Shown here: piece after piece, positions 25,853-34,525 of the stretch
Layout: each line of letters opens with the position of its first letter
Position numbering within the stretch: the first letter of the stretch is position 1
Assembly (NCBI RefSeq): GCF_017104715.1
Contig: NZ_JAAGPI010000008.1
Span: forward strand, 124,001-188,000
Length of the DNA: 64,000 bases
Direction of reading: 5' to 3'
Origin: Burkholderia sp. Ac-20365
Lineage (GTDB): Bacteria; Pseudomonadota; Gammaproteobacteria; Burkholderiales; Burkholderiaceae
Notes under the pieces: generated by a model
What the model saw: the letters and a program-made list of their open reading frames with translations, nothing else
Databases searched by the model: none
Told to the model about the DNA's origin: nothing
Made by a program: the position numbers and the translations under genes

Positions 25853-27820
25853 GTGACCCAACGTTCCGTCACGCCGTCCGTCACGGTTCGCGCCGACGTG
25901 CTCGCGCAGGCGCATGCGCGCTCGCGCGACTTCGGTCTGCGCGCGTCCGAGGCGCCCGACTTCCATCCGCTGCGTCCGCTCGCGCTGCGCGATCTGGTCG
26001 AATGCAACCGCTCGCTGTATGCGCATGCATTGCCCGTGATGGAAACGCTGCATGCGCAGATCGTCGACACGGAAAGCATGGTCCTGCTCACCGACAGCAA
26101 CGGCGTGATCCTGCACAGTCTCGGCGACAGCGATTTCGTCGAGAAAGCCAAGCGCGTCGCGTTGTGTCCGGGTGTGTCGTGGTCCGAAGCGCATCGCGGC
26201 ACGAACGCTGTCGGCACGGCGCTCGCAGACGGCCAGCCGACCGTCGTGCACGGCGGCGAGCACTTTCTCGAAGCCAACCGCATCCTCACCTGCTCGTGCA
26301 CGCCGATTGCCGATCCCTATGGCCGCACGATCGGTGCGCTCGACGTGAGCGGCGACCCGCGCGCTTCTCACAAGCACACGCTGGCGCTGGTGCGCATGTC
26401 GGCGCAGATCATCGAAAACCAGCTGTTCGCGAACCAGTTCGGCAGTGCTGTGCGCATTCGCTTTCACGCGCGTAACGAGTTCATCGGCACGCTGTTCGAA
26501 GGGCTCGCAGCTTTTGGCGGCGATGGCATGCTGCTCGCCGCGAATCGCAGCGCCCTCTTCCAGTTCGGCCGGCCGCTCGACACGCTGCTCGGCCAACCAT
26601 TCGAAATGCTGTTCGGCACCGCGTTTCCCGTCGTGCTGCAACAGGCGTCGCGCGCACCCGGCGAATGCCTGACGCTGATGTTGCCCAGCGGCGTGCGCGT
26701 GCTCGCACGCGCCGAATATCCAGCACGTCCCGCGTTTTCCGCCGATTCAAGCGGCCCGCGCGCGACCACGCCCGCCACGTCCGCCGCGGCCGTTTCGGTG
26801 CCGCTCAAACCGCGCGCCGCCGCAATCACCTTCGCCACACTCGACACCGGCGACGCCCGTATGGCCGCAGTGCTCAGCCGCGTCGAGAAAGTGCGCGGCC
26901 GCGACATTCCGCTACTCGTGCTCGGCAAGACAGGCACCGGCAAGGAATGGCTCGCGCGCGCGATGCATGAAGAATCGCCGCGTCGCAATGCGCCGTTCGT
27001 CGCGGTCAATTGCGCGTCGCTGCCCGATACGCTGATCGAAGCGGAACTGTTCGGCTACGAAGACGGCGCGTTCACGGGCGCAAAAAAACGCGGCAACGTC
27101 GGCAAGATCGTGCAGGCCGACGGCGGCACGCTGTTTCTCGACGAAATCGGTGACATGCCGCTCGCGCAGCAGGTGCGTCTGATGCGCGTTTTGCAGGAAC
27201 GCAGCGTCGTGCCGCTCGGCGGAACGCGTGCGGTGCCGGTCGATGTGCGTATCGTCTGCGCGACGCACCGCAACCTGCGCGCGATGATCGAGGAAGGCAC
27301 CTTCCGCGAAGACCTTTATTACCGGATCAACGGCCTCGTCGTCACGTTGCCCGCGCTCGCCGAGCGAACAGACTTACCCGTGCTGGTCGAGCGGATTCTG
27401 GCGCGTCTGCGCAGCGACGAACCCGACAGCGAGCAGATGCCCGTCCGTGTATCCGAGGAAGTGCTCGTGTGCTTCGCGCGCTGCCGCTGGCCGGGCAATC
27501 TGCGGCAACTGGCGAACGTGTTGCGCACGGCGGGCATCATGGCCGAAGGCGCCGCCGAAATCGATCTCGAACATTTGCCCGACGATTTCCTGCACGACTG
27601 CGAGCCGCTCGGTCACGGTATGCACGGCGAGCCGCCGCGCGCGCTGGCGACGGTGGGCTCGCCCTCACCGGCGCAGCCCGCGCGCATGGAAGAACTGCAG
27701 GCGACACTGATCGAGCAGACGCTCGCGCGCAACAACGGCAACATCTCCGCGGCGGCGCGCGAACTGGGCCTCGCGCGCAATACGGTCTACCGCTACATGC
27801 GGATGCGCACCACTCACTGA
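25853..27820 (+). CDS. Sigma-54-dependent activator, AcoR-like
   Basis: A 655-residue enhancer-binding protein. A GAF-type sensor (about 70-200, GVSWSEAHRGTNAVGTALA) is followed by a second sensing region, the AAA+ domain with Walker A GKTGTGKEWLAR, the GAFTGAKK loop that contacts sigma-54, and Walker B LFLDEIGDM. A Fis-type helix-turn-helix (ISAAARELGLARNTVYRYMR) is at the C-terminus. The architecture is that of AcoR, activator of acetoin or alcohol catabolism. The start is GTG 25853 with GGAG eight bases upstream. No obvious target operon lies next to it, so its regulon is elsewhere. Confidence 0.88.
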   Translation: MTQRSVTPSVTVRADVLAQAHARSRDFGLRASEAPDFHPLRPLALRDLVECNRSLYAHALPVMETLHAQIVDTESMVLLTDSNGVILHSLGDSDFVEKAKRVALCPGVSWSEAHRGTNAVGTALADGQPTVVHGGEHFLEANRILTCSCTPIADPYGRTIGALDVSGDPRASHKHTLALVRMSAQIIENQLFANQFGSAVRIRFHARNEFIGTLFEGLAAFGGDGMLLAANRSALFQFGRPLDTLLGQPFEMLFGTAFPVVLQQASRAPGECLTLMLPSGVRVLARAEYPARPAFSADSSGPRATTPATSAAAVSVPLKPRAAAITFATLDTGDARMAAVLSRVEKVRGRDIPLLVLGKTGTGKEWLARAMHEESPRRNAPFVAVNCASLPDTLIEAELFGYEDGAFTGAKKRGNVGKIVQADGGTLFLDEIGDMPLAQQVRLMRVLQERSVVPLGGTRAVPVDVRIVCATHRNLRAMIEEGTFREDLYYRINGLVVTLPALAERTDLPVLVERILARLRSDEPDSEQMPVRVSEEVLVCFARCRWPGNLRQLANVLRTAGIMAEGAAEIDLEHLPDDFLHDCEPLGHGMHGEPPRALATVGSPSPAQPARMEELQATLIEQTLARNNGNISAAARELGLARNTVYRYMRMRTTH

Positions 27821-27915
27821 ACACATCTGTCACGCCGTGGCCCGCAGCGCGCCGGGCCGCGCTGCGTTAAGCTTCGTCCTGACCCCACCACATCGCTCCC
27901 GTCGCGCATCAACGG

Positions 27916-29052
27916 ATGGCTTCCCGGCACGAACTCAAACGCTTTCGCACCAATCTCGCCGACGAACTCGACAGCGCCGCGCTGTACGAGACGCTGTCGC
28001 GCGTCGAAAAAGATCCGAAGCGCCGCACGCTGTTCACGCAACTGGCGAGCGCCGAACGCGTGCATGCAAATGTGTGGGCCAACAAGCTGCATGCGAATGG
28101 CGTGCGCGTGCCGCCGCATCGCTACAGCCTCAAGACGCATCTGATGCGCGGCCTGATCCATACGCTCGGGCCGACGTTCGTGTTGCCGTCGCTGGCCGCC
28201 GCCGAATACGCGGACCGCGACAAATACGCGAACCAGCCCGATGCCGCGCAACTGTCGAAGGACGAGCAGCATCATGCCGCCGTGATGCAGCAGATCGTCG
28301 AAGACGTCAAAGGTCGCAAGGAAGCGCCGTCGAAAGGTGCGCAGATCGCGGCCGCCGAGTCGTGGCACCGGAACGTGACATCCGGCAACGATCTGCGCGC
28401 CGCCGTGCTCGGCGCCAACGACGGGCTGGTGTCGAACTTCTGCCTGATCATGGGCGTCGCGGGCGCGGGCACGAGTAACAAGGCGATCCTGCTGACGGGG
28501 CTGGCCGGGCTGATCGCGGGCGCGTGCTCGATGGCGCTCGGCGAATGGCTGTCGGTGACGAATGCGCGCGAACTGGCGCGCACGCAGATCGCGAAAGAAG
28601 CCGACGAGATCGAACACACGCCCGAAGCCGAGGAGCATGAGCTGGCGCTGATTTTTCAGTCGAAAGGTATCGATGCGGACGAGGCGAAGCGTGTCGCCGA
28701 ACAGGTGATGCGCGACAAGCAGAAAGCGCTCGATACGCTGACGCGCGAAGAACTCGGCCTCGACCCTTCGGAACTGGGCGGCAATCCGTGGACGGCGGCG
28801 GGCGTGTCGTTCTGCCTGTTCTCGCTGGGCGCGATCTTTCCGGCGATGCCGTTTCTGTGGTCGCACGGCACGCCCGCCATCGCGCAGTGCATCGGGTTGA
28901 GCGCGTTCGGGCTGGCAGCCGTCGGCGTGTTCACGTCGCTTTTCAATGGACGCAGCGCCGCGTTCTCGGCGTTCCGTCAGATCGTGATCGGGATGATCGC
29001 GGCGGCGTTCACGTTCGGCGTCGGAAGACTGCTGGGCGTATCGCTGTCGTGA
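27916..29052 (+). CDS. Ferritin-like/VIT1 fusion, MbfA-type iron exporter
   Basis: A 378-residue protein. An N-terminal rubrerythrin-like diiron domain (about 5-140; ELDSAALYETLSRVE, ASAERVHANVW, KDEQHHAAVMQQIVE) carries Glu/His metal ligands. A C-terminal VIT1/CCC1 membrane domain (about 155-378; VLGANDGLVSNFCLIMGVAG, GACSMALGEWLSV) has about five helices. MbfA proteins of this kind export iron and protect from peroxide in rhizobia. The stop overlaps the possible GTG start of the ferredoxin gene, suggesting coupled expression. Confidence 0.88.
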   Translation: MASRHELKRFRTNLADELDSAALYETLSRVEKDPKRRTLFTQLASAERVHANVWANKLHANGVRVPPHRYSLKTHLMRGLIHTLGPTFVLPSLAAAEYADRDKYANQPDAAQLSKDEQHHAAVMQQIVEDVKGRKEAPSKGAQIAAAESWHRNVTSGNDLRAAVLGANDGLVSNFCLIMGVAGAGTSNKAILLTGLAGLIAGACSMALGEWLSVTNARELARTQIAKEADEIEHTPEAEEHELALIFQSKGIDADEAKRVAEQVMRDKQKALDTLTREELGLDPSELGGNPWTAAGVSFCLFSLGAIFPAMPFLWSHGTPAIAQCIGLSAFGLAAVGVFTSLFNGRSAAFSAFRQIVIGMIAAAFTFGVGRLLGVSLS

Positions 29053-29057
29053 ATGCC

Positions 29058-29423
29058 ATGAACGATAAAGAGACCTGCCGCAGCGCGCCCAATGAAGGCG
29101 AAGAACGGACTTTCACGGTACGCGTCGAGCCGCTCGGCCACACATTCGAGGCGCCCGAATCGCTCACGGTGCTCGAAGCCGCTGGTTTCGCAAATCTGAA
29201 TCTGCCGCGTATGTGCCGCAACGGGACGTGCCGAACCTGCCTGTGCCGGCTGGAATCAGGCAGCGTGCGCTATACGATCGAATGGCCGGGCGTGAGCCCG
29301 GAAGAGAAGGCGCAGGGTTATATCCTGCCGTGCGTGGCCGTCGCGCAAAGCGATCTCGTGCTCGACGTGCCAGACGCCGAAATCGCGCCGGCGCCGAGCG
29401 CGCCGCCCGTCAGAAGGTTCTAG
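29058..29423 (+). CDS. [2Fe-2S] ferredoxin, plant type
   Basis: A 121-residue protein with the ferredoxin cluster motif C-x4-C-x2-C (MCRNGTCRTCLC) and a fourth cysteine in YILPCVAVAQ. These are the four ligands of a plant-type [2Fe-2S] cluster. The N-terminal ~15 residues are polar and variable. An in-frame GTG at 29049 overlaps the stop of the iron exporter and is an alternative start. Coupling to an iron exporter suggests a role in iron handling or electron supply, but this is inference. It converges on the DUF1653 gene, with stops overlapping by four bases. Confidence 0.88.
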   Translation: MNDKETCRSAPNEGEERTFTVRVEPLGHTFEAPESLTVLEAAGFANLNLPRMCRNGTCRTCLCRLESGSVRYTIEWPGVSPEEKAQGYILPCVAVAQSDLVLDVPDAEIAPAPSAPPVRRF

Positions 29424-29617
29424 TTGATCGGCGCAAAACGCTGCACCGTCTGGCCTTCGTGCTCGATCATCTCGAAGAACACCGACGCCGGCCGCGTCCA
29501 GATGCTGCCGTTGTCAGCGCGATAGACGATCATCGTCACGCTCGGATCCGATTCGAGCGTCGCCTCGCAGATGAATTCGTAGATGCCGCCTTTGTAATGT
29601 CGATAACGCACGGTCAC
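29420..29617 (-). CDS. DUF1653 family protein
   Basis: A 65-residue protein beginning RYRHYKGGIYEFICEATLES with the later motif SIWTRPASVFFEMIE and RFAPIN. This is the DUF1653 signature (HYKGxxY...VYR...WxRPxxMF). Its function is unknown. The gene converges with the ferredoxin gene, the two stops sharing four bases. Confidence 0.85.
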   Translation of the reverse strand: MTVRYRHYKGGIYEFICEATLESDPSVTMIVYRADNGSIWTRPASVFFEMIEHEGQTVQRFAPIN

Positions 29618-29679
29618 GGTCGTTTCCTCACAGATTCCTGAATGAACAAAGCAGTCGCTGAAGCAGCGCGCGGCCAGCT

Positions 29680-30324
29680 TCAGCTCGCGCCCTCTTTCAT
29701 CTGCTTCAGGTGCTTATAGACCGTTGCACGCCCCATGCCAAGCACGTTCGCGACATAGTTCGCCGAGCTCTTGCCGCGAAACGCGCCTTCCGCGTAGAGC
29801 GCTTCGACGAGTTCGCGCCGATGCTCGCGCGTGAGCCCGTTCAGGCCGATCTGCCGCTCGCTCAGCCAGCTGTGCAGGAACGTGTTGATGCGCTCCTGCC
29901 AGTCGTCGCGGAACAGCTCTTCCGGCTGGGCGACGATGCCCGCGCCCTTGATGAACAGGTCCAGCGTGGAGCGCACATCCTCGAACACGGCGATGTTGAA
30001 GTTGATGCACAGCATGCCCGCCGGCTGCCCGCTATCGTCGAACAGCACGTTGCTCACGCAGCGCATGCGGCGGCCGTCCCAGTTGAGCTTTTCGTATGGA
30101 CCGATCACGCGCTCGCGGGCCGAATGTTCGGTTTCTTCCAGCGCGGAATCGTCGCCGATTTCCCGCTTCGACAGATTGTTCGCGAGATACAGCACGGTCT
30201 GATCATGCAGATCGTGAATCACGACTTCCGCGTACGGGAAGAACAGCGCGGCGATGCCGTCCGCGATGGGCGCGTAGCGGGTCAGCAGCAGATCCTTGAC
30301 GGGAGACGTGTTCTTCTTGCGCAT
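29680..30324 (-). CDS. YheO/DauR-type PAS-HTH regulator
   Basis: A 214-residue regulator with an N-terminal YheO-type PAS-like domain (about 10-120; FPYAEVVIHDLHDQTVLYLA, MLCINFNIAVF) and a C-terminal helix-turn-helix (about 170-212; FRGKSSANYVANVLGMGRAT, VYKHLK). This matches DauR, repressor of D-arginine catabolism in Pseudomonas, and E. coli YheO. The adjacent cyclodeaminase-like gene on the same strand is the equivalent of dauB. It may recognise the TAGACT/AGTCTA palindromes at 31.4 and 32.3 kb. Confidence 0.82.
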   Translation of the reverse strand: MRKKNTSPVKDLLLTRYAPIADGIAALFFPYAEVVIHDLHDQTVLYLANNLSKREIGDDSALEETEHSARERVIGPYEKLNWDGRRMRCVSNVLFDDSGQPAGMLCINFNIAVFEDVRSTLDLFIKGAGIVAQPEELFRDDWQERINTFLHSWLSERQIGLNGLTREHRRELVEALYAEGAFRGKSSANYVANVLGMGRATVYKHLKQMKEGAS

Positions 30325-30415
30325 CGGCGGGCTTGGCGGTCTTTGCAGAGTCTTCTTCGTGGTGCCGCTGGGTCTGGTTCACTCGACGTGCAGCGGCGGC
30401 TGATCGACATTGTAT

Positions 30416-31381
30416 CTATTGTGCCTGGCCTTCACGATTCGTCAGAAAGCGGTAAAGCTCGCTGGCAATCGCCACGTCTTCGAGGCCGAGGCCGATCGAG
30501 CGGAAGAACGCGTGGCGCGCGTAGGTCGGGTTCTCACAGGTGCCTGCGAGCAGCGACGGCAGATCGCCCTTCACCTTGTCCGCCGACCAGCCGTGTTGCG
30601 CGGCGAGCTTCATTTCGCCGGCGCTCGCGGGCGTCGTCGCGCGATAGTCGCAGTAGACGTCCAGCTCGGGCAGCCATGCGGGATCGATCTCATGCGCGTT
30701 CGCGGCGTTCGTGCTGATCGAGGTGATGAGCGCGGGTTTCGTCAGCGCGTCGCGCGGCAAGACTGGCGTGCCTGACGAGGTGCACAGCATGACGACGTCT
30801 GCGTCCTTCACGCAGGCTTCGATGGTTGCGCTGATCGTCGCGCGCGAGTCGGCGGCCTGGACGGCGGTGCGCTTTTCTTCATTGGCGGCGAGATCGCGCG
30901 AGTAGACCTGTATCGATTCCCACGCGCGCAGCGGCGCGACATGCCGCAGATGCGCGATACCAACAGCGCCCGCGCCGACGATTGCCAGCCGCTTCGCATC
31001 GGCGCGCGCAAGCTGGTCGACGGCGAGTGCCGTCGTGCCCGCTGTGCGTTCGGTGGTGAGCAGGCCGGCGTCGCACCACAACAGCGGCTGGCCTGTTTCC
31101 ATCGACATGAGTGCTGTCCACGCCGTGATGATCGGCTTGTCGTTCGTCACGATGTATGGCGACAGCTTCGCGCCGAATACCTTTGCGTCGGAGAGTGCGC
31201 CGAGATAGGTGATGAAATCGCCTGCGTTGTTCGGGAATAGCGTGAGCGTCTGCGGCGGCTGCACGGCTTCCGATCGCGCGAGTGCGCGGAACATCGCGGT
31301 CAGCGCACGGCTTGTGTTGAGTGCCGGGAGCGCCCGGCGGACGGCCTGTTCGTCGGCGACGAGTGGTAAGGCAGTGGTCAT
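30416..31381 (-). CDS. Ornithine cyclodeaminase/mu-crystallin family (DauB or ketimine reductase-like)
   Basis: A 321-residue NAD(P)-binding enzyme: Rossmann motif LAIVGAGAVGIAHLRHVAPL (about 133-152), preceded by the substrate-binding TLTLFPNNAGDFITYLGAL and later VMLCTSSGTPVL. The family includes ornithine cyclodeaminase, ketimine and pyrroline-2-carboxylate reductases, and DauB, which reduces 2-ketoarginine/imino-arginine to L-arginine. The DauR-like neighbour favours that last group. AGGAG precedes ATG 31381 by seven bases. A composite operator and repeat copy 3 lie directly upstream. Confidence 0.82.
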   Translation of the reverse strand: MTTALPLVADEQAVRRALPALNTSRALTAMFRALARSEAVQPPQTLTLFPNNAGDFITYLGALSDAKVFGAKLSPYIVTNDKPIITAWTALMSMETGQPLLWCDAGLLTTERTAGTTALAVDQLARADAKRLAIVGAGAVGIAHLRHVAPLRAWESIQVYSRDLAANEEKRTAVQAADSRATISATIEACVKDADVVMLCTSSGTPVLPRDALTKPALITSISTNAANAHEIDPAWLPELDVYCDYRATTPASAGEMKLAAQHGWSADKVKGDLPSLLAGTCENPTYARHAFFRSIGLGLEDVAIASELYRFLTNREGQAQ

Positions 31382-31427
31382 TGATTCATCTCCTGAGTCG
31401 GTCGGCGCCAGGCGCAATTGGCAGAAT

Positions 31428-31444
31428 GTAGACTTATAGTCTAC
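31428..31444. promoter_or_regulatory. Palindromic operator GTAGACT-TAT-AGTCTAC
   Basis: A 17-bp near-perfect palindrome 47 bases upstream of the cyclodeaminase-like ATG. The same half-site TAGACT/AGTCTA recurs beyond the repeat element at 32301, ahead of the binding-protein gene. Binding by the DauR-like regulator is inferred. Confidence 0.6.
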
Positions 31445-31445
31445 C

Positions 31446-31478
31446 TGAGACTTTTCTATTCTGGACGGAAAAGTCTCA
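31446..31478. promoter_or_regulatory. Inverted repeat TGAGACTTTT-N13-AAAAGTCTCA
   Basis: Perfect 10-bp arms with a 13-base spacer, directly beside the first palindrome. It again contains AGACT/AGTCT, so it may be a second operator; a stem-loop is the alternative. Confidence 0.5.
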
Positions 31479-31498
31479 TATCGAGGGGGAGGTTTATC

Positions 31499-32256
31499 TG
31501 CGATGCTGGGTTGGTTTGCTTTTGTTTTCGCTGGCATCCGCGATTTGCTTCTGGTTTGCTTTTGTTTTCGCTGGCATCCGCGATGCGCCTACGCGGCGCA
31601 GGCGTTGCCCCTGTGCGGGGCGGCACTTACTTTCTTTGCCGCCGCAAAGAAAGTAAGCAAAGAAAGCGGGCTAACACCGCTAATTCCTGTTCCCGCCTGA
31701 GGGCCCCCAACAGTTCCTCCGCTTCACACGGCGTTCTGCCATTCACTGCCCGTTGCCAGCGCTTCGAACTGGCTCATCACCCGCTTCATGCTCCCGCGTC
31801 ACTGCACGCGTTGTCGAATTGGACACGTCCTTTAGCGGCAAACGGTGTGTAGGCTTTCGCGGCGTACGCGCATCACTCCGGACTGAAAAGCACGACCGGT
31901 GTCGTAGGAGCGCTGAGGTGTGGAGCACTACGACCTACACACAGTTTGCCACCTGGGCGGCGGTGACCATTCGCTGTCGCTGGCTGCGCTACGGGTGATT
32001 GAAGTGGGTGAGGCGCTCATTCAAGGCGCTGGCAACGGGCATTGCATGGCAGGACGCCGTGTGAAGTGGAGGAACTGTTGGGGGCCCTCAGGCGGAGGTC
32101 AAGAACGGGCGGTGTTAGCCCGCTTTCTTTGCTTACTTTCTTTGCGGCGGCAAAGAAAGTAAGTGCCGCCCCGCACAGGGGCAACGCCTGCGCCGCGTAG
32201 ACGCATCGCGGATGCCAGCGAAAACAAAAGCAAACCACTCAAAGCGTCGCGAAGAC
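31499..32256. repeat. Modular inverted-repeat element, copy 3 (two alpha ends)
   Basis: About 758 bp. Both end hairpins are type alpha (31627-31660 and 32131-32165), with the A-arm on the left and B-arm on the right of the core (AAACGGTGTGTAGG at about 31839; complement at about 31933). The left terminal unit TGGTTTGCTTTTGTTTTCGC is tandemly duplicated (31512 and 31552). It is inserted between two divergent genes and between matching operator palindromes. No coding capacity is credible. Confidence 0.9.
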
Positions 32257-32300
32257 AAAACCCAACCAAACCCTGCCCCAAAAACAGTATTTTTGACCAC

Positions 32301-32338
32301 TAGACTCAAATAGTCTATAAAGTCCATACTAGACTTTA
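32301..32338. promoter_or_regulatory. Tandem operator sites TAGACT-N5-AGTCTA and TAAAGTC-N7-GACTTTA
   Basis: Two abutting inverted repeats at 32301-32317 and 32318-32338, 50 bases before the binding-protein ATG. Half-sites match those at 31428-31478 on the other side of repeat copy 3. A shared regulator, probably the DauR-like protein, is inferred. Confidence 0.6.
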
Positions 32339-32387
32339 AATCCACAAACACCCCACGCAGCGCGTGGCCTAACCGACAGGAACCGTC

Positions 32388-33167
32388 ATGACCCTGAAGC
32401 TCTCCTTCGCCGCCGCCGTCCTCGCGATGACAGCGGGCGCCGCCTGCGCGCAATCATCCGACACGCTGCGTTTCGGTATCGAAGCCGCCTATCCTCCGTT
32501 CGAAAGCAAGACCGCGACGGGCCAGCTTGAAGGCTTCGACATAGACGTCGGCAACGCTGTCTGCGCAAAGATGAAAGTGAAATGCGTATGGGTCGAAAAC
32601 GCGTTCGACGGCCTGATCCCGGCACTGCAGGCGCGCAAGTTCGACGTGATCAACTCGGCAATGAACATCACGGCCAAGCGCAAGGAAAGCATCGCGTTCA
32701 CGCCGCCTATCTACGTCGTGCCGATCGTGATGATCGCGAAGCGCGGCTCCAGCCTGAAGCCCGATGTGAAGAGCCTGCAAGGCAAGCACGTCGGCGTGCT
32801 GCAGGGCTCGTCGCAGGAAGACTTCCTGAAGAAGTACTGGGCCAACGCGGGCGTGCAGGTCGTGTCGTATCAGGACCAGGATCAGGTCTACGCGGACCTC
32901 GTCGCAGGCCGGCTGGACGCCGCCGTGCAGGAAGCACAGACGGCACAGGACGGTTTCCTGGGCAAACCGGCGGGCGCGGGCTACGAGATGGTCGGCGAGC
33001 CGCTGAAAGATCCGGCGACGCTCGGCGAAGGCACGGGCTTCGGTCTGCGCAAGGGCGACAAGGCGCTGCAGGCAAAGGTCGATGCCGCGCTCGCCGACCT
33101 GAAGAAGGACGGCACGCTGACGGCGCTCTCGCAGAAGTACTTCAAGCGCGACATTATCGCGAAGTGA
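32388..33167 (+). CDS. Periplasmic amino-acid binding protein (ArgT/HisJ-like)
   Basis: A 259-residue solute-binding protein of the type 2 periplasmic fold with signal peptide (SFAAAVLAMTAGAACA). Family markers are LRFGIEAAYPPFESK, GFDIDVGNAVCAKM, FDGLIPALQARKFDVI and the hinge GVLQGSSQEDFLKKYW. It resembles lysine/arginine/ornithine receptors. No permease or ATPase is encoded nearby, so it must serve a transporter encoded elsewhere or a chemoreceptor. A chemoreceptor gene lies 1.4 kb downstream. It probably belongs to the divergent D-amino-acid regulon together with the following dehydrogenase. Confidence 0.86.
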   Translation: MTLKLSFAAAVLAMTAGAACAQSSDTLRFGIEAAYPPFESKTATGQLEGFDIDVGNAVCAKMKVKCVWVENAFDGLIPALQARKFDVINSAMNITAKRKESIAFTPPIYVVPIVMIAKRGSSLKPDVKSLQGKHVGVLQGSSQEDFLKKYWANAGVQVVSYQDQDQVYADLVAGRLDAAVQEAQTAQDGFLGKPAGAGYEMVGEPLKDPATLGEGTGFGLRKGDKALQAKVDAALADLKKDGTLTALSQKYFKRDIIAK

Positions 33168-33271
33168 TACGCTGCTGGGCCGGAGCCGCCGGCTTCGACC
33201 CGATGCGCGAGCGCGTGGCGACACGCGCTCGTTGCGCTTCCGAGGCATCAACACACAGAGTTTCGATCGTT

Positions 33272-34516
33272 ATGGATTTCGACGTTATCGTGCTGGGCGC
33301 CGGCATCGTCGGCGTGTCGTCGGCGCTGCATCTGCAGGATCGCGGACGGCGCGTTGCGCTCGTCGACCGGCGCGCGCCAGGCGAGGAAACGAGCTTCGGC
33401 AATGCGGGGTTGATCGAGCGCTCGTCGATCGTGCCGTACGGTTTTCCGCGCAAGCTCGGCACGCTGCTGCGTTACGCGCGCAATCAGTCGACGGATCTCT
33501 ATTGGGACTACAAGGCGCTGCCCGCATTCGCGGGGTGGCTCGCGCGCTTCTGGTGGGAATCGTCGCCGCAGCGTCTCGCGGCCGCCGCGCGCGACATGAT
33601 GCCGTTGATCGGCGCGTGCGTGGACGAACACGACAAGCTGATCGCGCGCGCGGGCGTCGGCGCGCTCGTGCACGACGGCGGCTGGATCGAGGCGTTTCGC
33701 ACCCGCGAGGCGTTCGAGCGTGAAGCGAAGCTGTCGGAAGACGCGATTCGCGAACACGGTCTGCACGTGCGCGTGCTCGACACCGCTGCGCTGTGTGCGC
33801 AGGAAGCGTCAATCGGTGAAGGCATTTGCGGCGCGATTCACTGGAAAGATCCGAAGAGCGTGATGAATCCGGGCGCGCTGGTGAAAGGCTATGCGCGCCT
33901 CTTCGAAATGAACGGCGGCACGTTCATCCAGGGCGATGCGACGAGCCTGCGCGCATCGGGTGATGCGTGGACGGTTGAAACGCAACAAGGCACGCTCAGC
34001 GCAAAGGAAGTCGTGCTCGCGCTCGGGCCGTGGTCCGATACGGTATTCGGGCCGCTCGGCTATCGCATTCCGCTGCGAGCCAAGCGCGGTTATCACATGC
34101 ATTACCGGCCCGCACGGCAGATGTTGTCGTTACCAGTCGTCGATACCGAACGCGGCTATGTGATCGCGCCGATGGACGGCAATCGCCTGCGCCTGACGAC
34201 AGGCGTCGAGATCGCCGAACGCGGCGCGCCGCCGACAGGCATTCAGCTCGAACGCGTCGAACCGCTCGCGCGGGCGACGTTTGGGCTGGGCGAACGCGTC
34301 GATGAAAAACCGTGGCTCGGCATGCGGCCCTGCACGCCGGACATGCGGCCTGTGATCGGTCCGGCGCCGCGTCATCGCGGGCTGTGGTTCGCGTTCGGGC
34401 ACAACCATCATGGGCTGACGCTTGGGCCTGTGACAGGACGGCTGCTCGCGGAGATGATGACGGGCGGGCAGACGTTCACCGATCCGCGGCCTTATCGGGC
34501 GGAGCGGTTTGGGTGA
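33272..34516 (+). CDS. FAD-dependent D-amino-acid dehydrogenase (DadA-like)
   Basis: A 414-residue flavoprotein. The N-terminal dinucleotide motif is VIVLGAGIVGVSSALHLQDR, followed by ETSFGNAGLIERSS typical of DadA-type dehydrogenases, an internal substrate domain and the C-terminal FAD block HRGLWFAFGHNHHGLTLGPV. It would oxidise a D-amino acid to an imino/keto acid at the membrane. With the cyclodeaminase-like enzyme and DauR-like regulator this parallels the D-arginine route of dauBAR, although the enzyme looks more like DadA than DauA. It starts 104 bases after the binding protein. Confidence 0.87.
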   Translation: MDFDVIVLGAGIVGVSSALHLQDRGRRVALVDRRAPGEETSFGNAGLIERSSIVPYGFPRKLGTLLRYARNQSTDLYWDYKALPAFAGWLARFWWESSPQRLAAAARDMMPLIGACVDEHDKLIARAGVGALVHDGGWIEAFRTREAFEREAKLSEDAIREHGLHVRVLDTAALCAQEASIGEGICGAIHWKDPKSVMNPGALVKGYARLFEMNGGTFIQGDATSLRASGDAWTVETQQGTLSAKEVVLALGPWSDTVFGPLGYRIPLRAKRGYHMHYRPARQMLSLPVVDTERGYVIAPMDGNRLRLTTGVEIAERGAPPTGIQLERVEPLARATFGLGERVDEKPWLGMRPCTPDMRPVIGPAPRHRGLWFAFGHNHHGLTLGPVTGRLLAEMMTGGQTFTDPRPYRAERFG

Positions 34517-34525
34517 GCGCCCAAC

